A stretch of DNA of 64,000 nt, taken from NCBI GenBank assembly GCA_965153355.1, contig OZ231126.1, forward strand, positions 21,018,001-21,082,000, in the 5' to 3' direction. The notes under the pieces are model-generated. The model saw nothing but the letters and a program-made list of their open reading frames with translations, was not told the origin of the DNA and did not search any database. The DNA is from Flaccisagitta enflata (taxonomy: Eukaryota > Chaetognatha > Sagittoidea > Aphragmophora). This document shows, piece by piece, positions 1 through 12,690 of this stretch; positions within the stretch are counted from its first letter, which is position 1, and each line of letters opens with the position of its first letter. Both the position numbers and the translations under genes were made by a program.

Positions 1-1085
<1,085 letters not shown>

Positions 1086-1139
1086 TGCCCCTGCCCACCC
1101 GTTTGCGACTGGTACTTGACCGTGTATTCGGCCGTTTTT
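1086..1139 (+). mobile_element. HE-family 3' end (5'-truncated copy)
   Basis: Carries the CCCCTGCCCACCCG motif, the GTTTGCGACT inverted stem and the terminal GACCGTGTATTCGGCC hairpin. It is followed immediately by the 5' hairpin of the next copy, so the two lie head to tail. I could not find its 5' half. Confidence 0.7.
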
Positions 1140-1297
1140 AGTCGCGGACACGCGACTCTACATCTTGCCGTGTCGGTCGGTAGGTCGGTATGTCTGTCCG
1201 TCGGTCCGTCACATTTTTGAATTCCGAGCGGTTTTCAAATAACTGCTCCTGCCCACTCGTTTGCGACTGGTACTTGACCGTGTATTCGGCCGTTTTT
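1140..1297 (+). mobile_element. HE-family element, AGTCGCGGAC subfamily, converted 3' end
   Basis: Opens with the hairpin AGTCGCG-GACA-CGCGACT (1140-1157), then CTCTACATCTTGCCGTG and a GGTC/GTCC-rich tract. Its last ~50 bp match the 3' end of the upstream neighbour (1086-1139). The orthologous copy B element (20371-20524) instead ends in GTCCGCGACT and GCCGTGTATCCGGCC. Sequence on both sides is the same in A and B, so the 3' end was replaced in one copy. Confidence 0.85.
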
Positions 1298-1372
1298 CTT
1301 AATCCCCAATCGGCTGCGAACAACTCGTAATAAGTGCTTTCTTCCTTTTTCTGCGCATAAACACTTCTTTTT

Positions 1373-1501
1373 AGGTGCGACAAAGCACCTCTATATCTGG
1401 CTGTGTCCGTTGGTCGGTTGGTTGGTCTGTCGGTCGGTCTGTCGGTAACGCATTCGATCGACGATCCACACGTCGCACCTATTGGCCTACTTGGCCTTGT
1501 T
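1373..1501 (+). mobile_element. HE-family element, AGGTGCGAC subfamily
   Basis: The 5' hairpin is AGGTGC-GACAAA-GCACCT (1373-1390). The same stem returns inverted as GTCGCACCT at 1472-1480. The terminal hairpin GGCC-TACTT-GGCC (1484-1496) is followed by TTGTT. The core is a GGTC/GGTT/GTCG tract. It follows a T-run, like other family members. Its copy in B is 20600-20728. Confidence 0.85.
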
Positions 1502-1874
1502 CTTCAGAACCTTGCTCAGGTCGAATTTAGCAAATGGCAAGACAGGAACAGCAATGAACGACCCTCTGTCGATATTTCATATCCATTCATAATGATTCAT
1601 TTGACATTTGTAAGCAGGTGACCGCGTGAGCAAGTCTTGGTATAGATAGTTTGAATGGATGAGAGAAAATGAATTTTCTCATCCGTCGATGGATGTCATT
1701 CATTTCAGTTTGAAGCTAAGCTCTTTTCATTTCAGGCAGTCGCCATTTTCTCGGTTTTTGTCCCTTCAGGCGATGATCAGCAGCGACATCTTAAACGCTC
1801 GGATGCTGAAAAGCTTGAAAGCTCAACATCCGAATATCCAAAATCACGCAAAAATTGAAATTTTGTTTTATCCA
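1502..1874. other. No feature seen
   Basis: Ordinary AT-rich duplicated sequence. The string ATGGATGA and its complement occur near 1655-1700 as a small imperfect inverted repeat. No supported gene. Confidence 0.6.
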
Positions 1875-2007
1875 AAAACGAAAGCAAAAGCAAAAACAAA
1901 AACAAAAACAAAAACAAAAACAAAGACAAAGACAAAGACAAAGACAAAGACAAAGACAAAGACAAAAACAAAAACAAAAACAAAAACAAAAACAAAAACA
2001 AAAAGAG
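1875..2007. repeat. (AAAACA)n / (AAAGACA)n array
   Basis: Short-unit A-rich array with an internal run of AAAGAC units (about 1920-1970). Copy B (21102-21220) has the same array but fewer AAAGAC units, so the interior has changed since duplication. Reading frames through it (KTKTKT, KQKQKQ, FCFCFC) are artefacts of the repeat. Confidence 0.95.
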
Positions 2008-2220
2008 GTAACGATGATAAACGAGGAAAGAATGATAAGAAGAAGAGGAAGAAGAAACACAGCACAAAAGGAAAAAGAATTAGTAAAAAATTACACAAAA
2101 ATTAGATTTCAAATCAGCTGTCATCCCAAAAGTCAATATCCAAAAACGTCAACTGACAACTTTCGACTCACCAACATCAGTTACGCGACATGGTGAGTAA
2201 AAATGGCCGTATTTCAAGAT

Positions 2221-2391
<171 letters not shown>

Positions 2392-2679
2392 TAGCCTGTC
2401 TGTTCGTCTTTCTGTACGTCTCCACCGTCTTTCCTGTCTGTCTTCCTGTTTCCCTCTAACGTGTTTGCGCGTGTCTGTCTTTAGACTCTTTACATTTGTC
2501 ATGCCATTCATTACTTGCCCGTCGTAATCAAGCGATCAACAAACTGCATGTCTACCTCATTTGCATATTGCAATCTAGGGTATTTCAACATTTTCTTAAA
2601 TATTATTCCCGATAAATCAGTATTTAGAACATTGAGTGATTAGCAAATGAAACTTATGAGGCAAAAATGGAGAAGTTAG

Positions 2680-2942
2680 TACATTCGTCTTCATTTACCC
2701 GAAATCTTCTCAATTCCGAATCGCCAAAAAGAACGCTAACGACTGTCTCCTCCCGGGATTACTTAAAAAACGATTAGCCTTTCCGAAGAGATCCGTTTGG
2801 CTCAAAGGATACGGTTGGTTAGAATAGCTTTTCATGTTTGATTGGTAGACGGAAGTCAACCACACAGAACCGTGACCTTTGCATTGGTCTCGGCCAGGGC
2901 TGGGTTACTGGCTGAGATATGTCAATGGGCGAATTTGATCCC
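2680..2942. other. Segment inverted relative to copy B
   Basis: In A the junctions are GTTAG|TACATTCG and GATCC|CCTCGTCG. In B the same flanks enclose the reverse complement: GTTAG|GGGATCAAATT on the left (21939) and GACGAATGTA|CTCGTCGC on the right (24982). Both junctions are clean, so this is a simple micro-inversion of about 263 bp. Which orientation is ancestral cannot be told here. Confidence 0.9.
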
Positions 2943-3259
2943 CTCGTCGCTCCATCCGTTTTTCGGATGTTGTTATGTGTAAATTTTTTTTGCCTGCGGT
3001 ATCTCATCAATGAATAGACTTCGCTGCTTGTCCCAATCACGCTTGCCCGCTTCCATCGTGTCCTCGTCCTTGATTCTTTTGGCCCTTTAGAAATGCCCCT
3101 GACCGGGCATCACAAAGTCAGAGATCACATTTCGCATACGGCAGGGAGTCATAGATGCCAGACGTTCATGAAACTTTGGAATGAAACTGCTTTCCTAATC
3201 GTAGCATTAATCGCATAAAACAAGATCGAAAACGACCATCACAACGAGAACAAACAAAC

Positions 3260-3379
<120 letters not shown>

Positions 3380-3383
3380 CGGC

Positions 3384-3810
3384 AGTACATGGTGAGCAAT
3401 GCCTGGGCCCTGCTTGTTGTTAGTAAAATTGAGGGAGGAGCAAAGCAGTGGCTCTGAAGGGGATTGAGTCCTGTAGAGCACAGGGGGGATCCGTCCGTCC
3501 GTCCATCCGCCCATCCTGCTGTCTGGGATATGGATCCCAGAGACAAGGCTCTGGATTATAGAGACCCGAATCTGTGACATGGAGAGTTGGATCAAGGTCC
3601 ATGAACACCAGGATCTAGGTCATTGAGGCAAGGATGTGGGTCTTGGAGGCCAGTATCTGAGTCTCAGAGGCTAGGATCTAGGTTTCAGAGACTAGGATCT
3701 GGGTCTCAGAGGCCAGTGTATGGGTTTCAAAGCCAGTATCTTGGTCTCAGAAGCCAGAGACTGGGTGACGGAGGCTAGAATCTGGGTCTCAAAAGAAAAC
3801 ACATCAGATA
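3384..3810 (+). repeat. GP-family unit with ~20 bp degenerate minisatellite
   Basis: Begins with a GP-like motif set: AGCAATGCCTGGGCCCTGC, AAAGCAGTGGCTCTGAAGGGG, TCCTGTAGAGCACAGGGGGG and a GTCC tract at 3491-3512. Then come about ten diverged copies of a unit like GATCTGGGTCTCAGAGGCCA. The same layout recurs at 25492-25910 (copy B), 30361-30929, 34886-35490 and 52020 onward. I could not define exact termini here. Confidence 0.65.
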
Positions 3811-4225
3811 ACAGACCAGAATTTAGGAATCTAGATTTGGGCCATTTTGCTTGAACTTGGGCTATTTCGCTACAGTATGTTTCATCTCGCCTGGAACAAA
3901 AGATGACAGCGTCATTCGAAAATGAAAAAAGATAATCAAATTCTGAAAAAAACGCATGTTTTGGCATTTGTTTATGTTAAGTTTCAGCCTTCCATGTCAA
4001 TTATGTAAGCTTCTACAGTGGGAACCCGATTTAACGACCTTGAAGGGACTTGGGAATTTTGGTTGTTAAATCCGAGTGTTGTTAAATCGAATTTATAGTT
4101 TTAGATACATATAGTTAAGATAGTTTTGAAATATATTTTCATATGTTTGTATATGTACTCACCATAGCATTTGTGTAACTGGTCAACAAACCATCACATA
4201 AGCTAAGAGATAGCCTCTTTTAGTA

Positions 4226-5009
4226 CAGTCGAGCTTCACTAGAGCGCACCCGCTAATAAGGCATCCCTCGCACCAAGGCATGATTTGAAAAGTCCCAATT
4301 TTTTTCTCTTAATTCCTTTGTTGATAAGCCCCGCATACAAGGCACCCGCCTATTAGGCAAATTTCACTATAGCGCATGAAAAATGTGGTTTTTGGTGAAT
4401 ATTTTGCTCGCTTTGAAGGCATCTGACAAAGTGTATAAAGGATGAGGAGGTGGATAAGCTAAGTGTGGAAGATAGGGCAAAAGACGGAGAGAAAATACCG
4501 ATGAGAGCGATAATGATGATGATGATGAGGTATACCGATGATGAAAAGGAGCATCAAAAATCACAATGAAGAGCAAGTGAATGGAGAGGAGGAAGATGAT
4601 GAAGAAGAAGAGGAGTGAAAGTCGATTAGCCAATGAATCCATACCAATAAGAGATCGATGATGACATGTTAGTGTCTGAATGACATTTTCAACCACTGAA
4701 TGTCATTAGAGTACAAGGTCTAAGAATAGTCAATTCCATACAAGTTTCAAAATCAGTTTGGTCTTGTTCATGGTAAGTTAGGTGGCGAGCTAGTAAAGGA
4801 AGATCCAAATATTTTTTGTTGTAACTTCAAAGTATCCATCTATGTCTATTTGATTGTGTATCAAACCAAAAGATAGATTAAGTAAAGCATATTTGAGCCT
4901 TATGTATTCAGTATGGTGCCAAAATGTACATGCTTGGCTATAAGGCAACCCGCCTTGAAGGCATGAAATCAACCGGTCCCTTGAGATGCCTTCTAGTGAA
5001 GCTTAACTG
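4226..5009 (+). mobile_element. Nested TA-flanked MITE, 784 bp
   Basis: Ends CAGTCGAGCTTCACTAGAGC and, in reverse complement, CAGTTAAGCTTCACTAGAAG form ~23 bp inverted repeats with a few mismatches. TA flanks both sides (4224-4225 and 5010-5011). Subterminal AAGGCA motifs are repeated inside both ends. The interior has a GATGATGA/GAAGAAGA purine-rich patch and no transposase. It lies wholly inside the 4016-5691 element. Confidence 0.85.
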
Positions 5010-5188
5010 TATTAGTATAACATAGTTGTATGAAAAGTGGAACAAAATACCTCACTATATCCTAACTGAAATAACTGGAAGAGGGCCTTATGAACCCCCA
5101 TTGAATATCACATTTAATGAGTTTTATATCAAATCGTTTAAACAAAATTGATTTCAAACCTCTTTGTCCATGATATGGCATCATTTTT

Positions 5189-5374
5189 AGCCTCTTGCTT
5201 CATGCCTCTACACCTTACATTGTCTGTTCGTCTATCCGTTGAATGGGCAAACTTTACTTTTTCTATGATTTTCATTCTTTGATGATACTGCTCCTGCCTA
5301 AATGCTCTAGTAACCTCAAATATCGCCCCTGCCTACCCGCACGCAACTGGGGTAGCCAAGTATCTGGCTTTGTT
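5189..5374 (+). mobile_element. Decayed HE-family copy nested in the TA transposon
   Basis: Starts after ATTTTTAG with a ruined 5' hairpin (CATGCCTCTACACC), then GTCTGTTCGTCTATCCG. Later come CGCCCCTGCCTACCCGC, the stem ACGCAACTGGGG and TATCTGGCTTTGTTG, a diverged form of the TATCCGGCCTTGTT end. The decay suggests it is old. Confidence 0.65.
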
Positions 5375-5693
5375 GTAAAATGTCTTCATGTTTGACCTCA
5401 TGTTTGAACTTTTTGCATTTTTAGAGTATATTAAAACCTTTAAGTATTGAAATAAAAATTTTAGGTTACTGAAAATTATCAATTAAGAGATTGATGTCAC
5501 TAAATCAGGGTACGGTCATCCATAGGACTTAAAAATAGCGACTTTAAATCAGGTTTGGATGTTAAATCAGGTGTTGTTAAATCAAATAGAATTAACATTA
5601 CAAAAGCCTGTAAAAATTTGGGACTAAAGAAACTTGGCTGTTATATCCGAAATGTCATTAAATCAGGTGACGAAAATGCGGTAGTCCACTGTA

Positions 5694-6600
5694 TCTCAAT
5701 TTGAAGCGAGACTATCACTTTATTCTTGCTCCTTTTTTCCCTTCGGCAATCATCATCAACATGTTTGTCAGTTTTTGACATCCAAGCAATGAGAAAAACA
5801 TAGCAAAATCTATGATCATTTTGAAGCTCTGTGAAAGATCTTTCAAATGAGCCCATGCTGGTTGTCCTGGCTTCATCCGTTCGAAATGGCATTAAGATGA
5901 AGACAGGTTGTCAGGATATTGAAAACTCATTAGAGGATTTTCATGTTTTTACTTGTCATATTGTAGAGATCAAAGGCATTGAGTTAAATAATTGTCTCAA
6001 CGCCATATCAAAGAAAATTTGAAGCTGTTTAATTTGCTCATGGATATCAAGTAGCTTTGAAAACCTGCATTATGCATTATGAAGAAATATATAACAATCA
6101 AACTTGTGAATTGAAAAAACAAACAAATTTGCACTTTTTTTTCAATCTGCAATGTTTTGCTTCAAACCCATGCCATTTCTAAACGAAGATTTTTCGCAGA
6201 GCTTTCAATTGGTCATAATTTTTCTATAGATCAGGCCCATGTGAAAACAGAAAATAGGAAAATAAGTTGTCGTTTTTTTTTGGCCTTGGTTGAGAGGAAC
6301 TGAAATGATAGGATCACTTCAAATTGAGATAGAGGCTTAACTGATAGACATGGAAGGCTGAAACTTGGCATGAACAAATGCCAAAACATGCAGTTTCAGG
6401 AAGTTTTTTCAGAAATTAATTATTTTTTTGTTGTTTTTGAATGGCGCTGTCATCTTTTGTTCCAGTCGAGATGAAACATACTGTAGGATATAGGCCTCTT
6501 GGCGCTTGGGTCCCAAAAGAGACAAAGGGGCTGAAGGGGGGGGGGCTGACAAAATGATGTACGTACGTCTGTCTCTCGCTCTCGTCTCTGTACCTCCCTT
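5694..6600. other. Duplicated AT-rich sequence, no gene seen
   Basis: Matches 26122-27350 of copy B apart from the HE insertion in B (26373-26655). Short open frames have no splice or family support. A G-run occurs near 6533-6543. Confidence 0.6.
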
Positions 6601-6638
6601 TCATTGTTTGTCTGTCTGACTCTCTCACTCTCATTCAC

Positions 6639-6639
<1 letters not shown>

Positions 6640-6732
<93 letters not shown>

Positions 6733-6909
6733 TCTCTCTCTCTCTTTCTGTCCTCGAAGATTCATGTCCTCTTTAAAAGGAAATCAATCATTTTTCCGAC
6801 TTTCGTCTTCACGCCGTTTAAAACGCCATCCATCATCCGTCCACCAGGGCAAATATCAAAATGAGACAGAGATAGAGTGGAACGAGAGAGAGAGAGAGAG
6901 AGAGAGAGA
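6640..6909. repeat. (TC)n at 6640-6750 and short (GA)n at 6883-6909
   Basis: In A the TC tract is about 110 bp and the GA tract about 27 bp. In B the same positions hold a TC tract of only about 14 bp (27387-27400) and a GA tract of about 180 bp (27541-27720). Confidence 0.96.
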
Positions 6910-7127
6910 ATAAAATTTTTTTCGAATTCGCTTTAAAACCTGAGAAATGATTAGGTTATCTTTTATCAAGTGATATTCATAAATTGTCTTTCTGGCAGAA
7001 AGAAAAACCGGTTATCGTTTCTCTTTTTTTCAGGGCTTAAGCCGAGTTTGAGCTGTATTAAGGCTCTACTTCCGTTGAGATGACCTCTGCTGGGAGAAGG
7101 GACATTTAAATGAACGCGTAGGTGAAA

Positions 7128-7508
7128 ATGGATGAATGAATGGACGAATGAATGACTGAATGAAATGAATGAATGAATGAATGAATATATGAATGAATGA
7201 ATGAATGAATGAATGAATGAAAGAATGAAAGAGTATGAATGAAGGAAGGACTGAAGAATGAATGAGGAAAGATTGAATTTAGAATGAATTGAGAATGAAT
7301 GAGTGAATAGATAAATGAATGAAAGAGTATGAATGAATGAATGAATGAATGAATGAATGAATGAATGAATGAATGAATCAATGAATGAATGAATAAATGA
7401 AGAATGAGGAATGAATGAATAGAGAATGCATGAATGAATGAATGAATGAATGAATGAATGAATGAATGAATGAATGAATGAATAAAAATGAATAGATGAA
7501 TGAATGAA
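7128..7508. repeat. (GAAT)n array
   Basis: About 380 bp of tetranucleotide repeat with GAAAGA, GAGTAT and other interruptions. It begins where the A/B duplication loses homology. The (HSFI)n minus-strand frame over it is repeat-derived. Confidence 0.95.
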
Positions 7509-7602
7509 TAAATCGCGTGCATATAGATTGCTACGTCTGTCAGTCAACGTTCAACGTTTTTGGTTGGCTCACGTGAGCGTGGACGCAACGAGTCTCGGTG
7601 TA

Positions 7603-8093
7603 CACTTTTTTTTATAAGAACGTCATTTTTTGAGCAAGCCTTCAATGTTCTTAAATTTTGAGCAGTTTTAAGGCTTGAACATTCTTGAATTGTTCTTAAT
7701 TCAAACACACTTTTTAACCTTCAATTAAGAACGTTCTTTATTAGTTGTAAGTTTGTCATTAATGAGAAAATGAAGTAAAATGACAGTGAAACAACAAAGT
7801 AGCAGATTAAAATGTTCTATGTGAAATAAGATCAATGAAAATAAAAAAATACACACTATATAAAGTGAGTCATGATTAGCTGAACAGAAAAGATATAGAG
7901 CCTGTCCATTTACGAAGAACAATTGATTTAAAAAAAGCGCAGAAAAACAATGTTCTTAAATCTTTCAGATTTTTAGCCTAATATTTGTAAATTTTTGAAG
8001 AAATGAAGCCTTCAAATGTTCTTAGCTTGTTTTTAAATTTTTGACGATTGAAGCCTAACGTTCTTATACACTTGGTTCTTATAAAAAAAAGTG
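7603..8093 (+). mobile_element. 491 bp MITE with perfect 19 bp inverted repeats
   Basis: Both ends read CACTTTTTTTTATAAGAAC (the right end on the minus strand) and TA flanks each side (7601-7602, 8094-8095). Subterminal AAGCCTTCAA(T/C)GTTCTTA motifs recur inside both ends. No coding capacity. Fits a Tc1/mariner-superfamily MITE. Related ends occur at 9894 and 10228. Confidence 0.9.
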
Positions 8094-8269
8094 TAACGTG
8101 CTGCCACAGAACGGTGTCTGTAAACGTTTTCCAAAGCATGATAATACGAAACCCTGAGCAGTCGGGCGGGTGTGGCCAACGAGTGATTGATCTAGATGCA
8201 TCGGAAATCGCCACCTTATCCTGGTGGGTGCGTGAGCCTACCCTCCGGCATTCTGGCAGGATAACCACG

Positions 8270-8812
<543 letters not shown>

Positions 8813-9074
8813 AGTCTGAAAGTCTTGAATTCTGGAGAAGAAACGGATGAGCCATGAGTGATCGAAAAGATATCCTTTTTCGGATAACCGGATGTGACAT
8901 TTACACCGATAATCGACCGATATATGAAAATCAATAATTGTCTCATTTACTTATCAACAAAAACTACGGTTTTTGGGGGTGTTTTGAGAGATTCGCTTGT
9001 TAACGAACACATTACCGTCCTAAAGACACGATCAAAGAGAAACGCCGAAATGCCGAAAAATGATTTTTGTTTTG

Positions 9075-9405
9075 AACAAGGCCAACACCTTACAGTCGCG
9101 TGCGGTTTTTAAGACTAAAAGACTAAGGCTAAAAGACTAAAAGACTAAAAGACTAAAAGACTAAAAGACTAAAAGACAAGAAGACTGAAAGATTTAACAT
9201 CTAAAAGACTAAAAAACTTAAAGATTAAAAGACTAAAAGACTAAAAGACTTGATGTAAATCTATATAAAATGTCTTTAAATAACTTAAATTAACTTAAAA
9301 CAACTTAAAATGACATAAAACGATGAAAAAAAAACAAAGTGTTATGGACCGACCGACAGACCGACAGACGGATAGAGTGGGTCATAGAGTCGCGTGCACG
9401 CGACT
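9075..9405 (-). mobile_element. HE-family element with (CTAAAAGA)n core
   Basis: On the minus strand it starts with the hairpin AGTCGCGTGCACGCGACT (9388-9405), then CTCTATGACCCACTC and a GTCGGTCTGTCGGTCGG tract. The stem recurs inverted as GCACGCGACTG (left side, about 9093-9103), and it ends in an AAGG-TGTTGG-CCTT hairpin plus TTGTT at 9075. The core is an 8 bp minisatellite (CTAAAAGA on the + strand, about 9110-9250). Confidence 0.85.
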
Positions 9406-9893
9406 TAAAGTCGAGGAGTGGAAGAGAAAGAGAGCGAGAGAGATACAGAGTCAGCGATCGATTTTTATAATTTGTGTGTGTAAACGTTCAAAATCGATCG
9501 AGTTTTCGTCATAATTGTCTCCGAGTGAAAAAGAACTGTCCGTTTGGTGATGTTGTTAGGCTTTTGTTTTGACATTTGTTGCTAATTGTGTTTACGCCTT
9601 CTTGTTTTAAGTTGACAAAGAACATTCTTTCCTTTGATCACGTGATCGAAATACAGGAAAGAAGAGTCACAAATTATCAAAAATGACAAACTCATAGTTT
9701 GAACAGTAAAAACACGCTATTGAAGATTGATCACTCTTTTTGCAAATTCTTCAGACTATCCTTGGCCATGGCTGCAGGACAGGCCAGTCAAGTGTAAAAT
9801 CCCATATCCTAGCTTGGAGCTAAGCATTTATCACGGCCTTCTGGCCCGGTTTACATCCAAATGTTAGCCTTTAGATCCTAATACACGCTTTTC
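9406..9893. other. No feature seen
   Basis: Mixed-composition sequence with no repeat end, splice-bounded frame or RNA gene that I can support. Confidence 0.5.
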
Positions 9894-10227
9894 TTTTTAT
9901 AAGAACACTGTTTATAAGAACATCAGCCTCAGATCTAGTAAAAAAGAAAGAACATCTTAAGAAAATGCTGAGCTTCAGATTTGAGAATATGAATAATATT
10001 TTTCAAAAAATTCATAGATTTAGATGAAAAACCCTAAATGATTGATATTCACTTTGAAAAACTTTAACAATTTTGATATTTTGATAATAATTTTTGATAT
10101 GATAATTTATTCAATATTCAATAAATATCAATTTTACATTTCTTTTATGTAATGAAAATGTTTTATTTCAACAATTGCTTATATTATACCATTATAATAA
10201 TATAAACATATGATTATATAGCAATTA
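9894..10227 (+). mobile_element. Left end of a diverged TATAAGAAC-type MITE
   Basis: TA plus CACGCTTTTCTTTTTATAAG resembles the 7603 family. Subterminal CATCAGCCTCAGATC and repeated AAGAACA motifs follow. A possible right end (reverse complement TAAACGCTTTTTATTTTGTA) lies at about 13125-13161 with matching AAGAAC and GAGCCTCA motifs. If these pair, the element is about 3.3 kb with nested insertions. The pairing is uncertain. Confidence 0.45.
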
Positions 10228-10640
10228 CACTTTTTTTTTTTATAAGAACGTCATTTTTTTTTCGAAGGCTTCATGTTCTTATTTTTGAGGCCAAATGAAG
10301 CCTTCAACGTTCTTAGAGGGTTCTTAATTAAAAATACTAAGGGAATACTAAGGGAATACTAAGGGAATACTAAGGGAATACTAAGGGAATCTTTATAAAA
10401 TACTATTTTTTATTTATTTCATATATATTTCTTTTTAAAGTTGTTAAAACAAATGCCAAATATTAAAATCTACAGATATTTTTATGCTATTTATACTAAA
10501 AATTATATAGTATTATCTAAATTTTACTAAAATTTGAGTGTTTTAATAATATTCTTCAAATATTACCTTATGCGAAAATTATTTTCCAGATTTGAAGCCT
10601 TCGTATGTTCTTAAGATGTTCTTAATTTTGAGGCCATTGA
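10228..10640 (+). mobile_element. TATAAGAACGTCA-type MITE, right end missing
   Basis: TA-CAC followed by a T-run and TATAAGAACGTCATTTTTTT matches the 7603 MITE end. AAGCCTTCAACGTTCTTA follows, and a similar subterminal block recurs at 10590-10630. The expected right terminus is absent; the (TGAA)n tract at 10633-10685 begins there. A five-copy AATACTAAGGG repeat sits at about 10332-10390. Confidence 0.6.
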
Positions 10641-10724
10641 ATGAATGAATGAATGAATGAATGAATGAATGAATGAATGAATGAATAATTGAATGAATTT
10701 GAGAACGTGTAGGTTATAAGGAAG

Positions 10725-11150
10725 AACAAGGCCGGATACACGGGCCAAGACGGAGCGCCGGGCGTTATCAATTCTCATACCTATCCCTAGCTCCATCAGA
10801 CCTATCCCTAGCTCTATCAGACCTATCCCTACCTCTATCAGACCTATCCCGAGCTCTATCAGGCCTATCCAAAGCTCTATCAGGCCTATCCCGAGCTCTA
10901 TTAGACCTATCCCGAGCTCTATCATACCTATCCCCACACCTACCCAACGTATCACCAGACCTATCCAACCGAACCCCAGCTCGATCAGACCAAACCGCAG
11001 CTGATTATTTCAGTGAATGAAATGTCAATATCATCAATGATGATATGAGTTTTCAAATGATTTCAAACATTTTCAGCAATTTTTCATTCAAGCGTGACCG
11101 ACAGATGGACGGAGGGACAGAGCGTCTTATAGAGGTGCTATTGCGCATCT
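10725..11150 (-). mobile_element. HE-family element with 21 bp (GGATAGGTCTGATAGAGCTAG) core
   Basis: The minus-strand 5' hairpin is AGATGCGCAATAGCACCT (11133-11150), then CTCTATAAGACGCTCTGTCC. The core is about ten diverged copies of a 21 bp unit (GGATAGGTCTGATAGAGCT...). It ends GGCCCGTGTATCCGGCCTTG and TT at 10725. The same subfamily with the same core is at 51523-51943 and 34653-35818. Because 21 is a multiple of 3, the array reads as a 7-residue DRSDRAR-like repeat, which should not be taken as a protein. Confidence 0.88.
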
Positions 11151-12126
<976 letters not shown>

Positions 12127-12131
<5 letters not shown>

Positions 12132-12474
12132 CAGTGCGTTTGTCTATGCGGAAGATCCTTAGCGAAAAAAGTGCTTGTAGAATAGCGCAGAAGAGCGGAA
12201 GCTTTAGAACTAGGGTCTGAAGAATCTGAAAGACACCAGAAGAATCTGAAAGAATCTGGAAGCTTTGAGGGCAGTTTTACTCCTGGCCTTATATTGACAG
12301 TGTTATGTTGCAATTATGAAAGTGTGTCATCAACCGATTGTAATGAAGTGGTTACATAATAGTTTCACTGATTAGAGGGGCCAGAAGAAGCTAAATTCTC
12401 AGGGTCTGTGCTCAGTGTCTTTGCTTAGAATCTGGAAGGTAATGGGTGGTGATTTCGCATGGTGTGACATGATT
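12127..12474. other. No feature seen
   Basis: Contains a short imperfect direct repeat AGAATCTGAAAGA near 12220-12260. No gene. Confidence 0.5.
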
Positions 12475-12690
12475 GACTGACTGACTGACTGACTGAATGA
12501 ATGAATAAATGAATGAACGACAGAATGAAAGTGAATGTGGGGAGGCAAAAGAGGAGACAGAGTGAAAGAAGCTGTAATCGGCATGTATAGTTTTAACAAA
12601 TGCGTGACAGACCAACAGACAGAAAGACCAACCAACCAATAGACCAACGGATAGACATGAACTCTTATAGATGTGGGAAGATGCACTTGA
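12475..12690 (-). mobile_element. Decayed HE-family copy
   Basis: Minus-strand 5' side near 12660-12690 is a degenerate hairpin (AAGTGCATCTTCCCACATCT), then CTATAAGAGTTC and a TTGGTCTATTGGTTGGTTGG tract. A (TGAC/TGAA)n patch at 12470-12520 lies at the other side. No clear TTGTT end. Confidence 0.5.

Larger units (their letters stand above)
4016..5691 (+). mobile_element. TA-flanked DNA transposon, non-autonomous, present only in copy A
   Basis: Left end CAGTGGGAACCCGATTTAAC, right end (reverse complement) CAGTGGACTACCGCATTTTC, each followed by GATTTAA(C/T)GAC-like subterminal sequence. It is flanked by TA on both sides (4014-4015 and 5692-5693). Copy B shows the empty site, a single TA at 26120-26121 in GCTTCTATCTCAA. 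TA duplication and CAGTGG ends are typical of Tc1/mariner/pogo elements, and the GATTTAACGACC-like end resembles pogo/Tigger. No transposase frame is visible. It contains two other nested elements. Confidence 0.9.
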
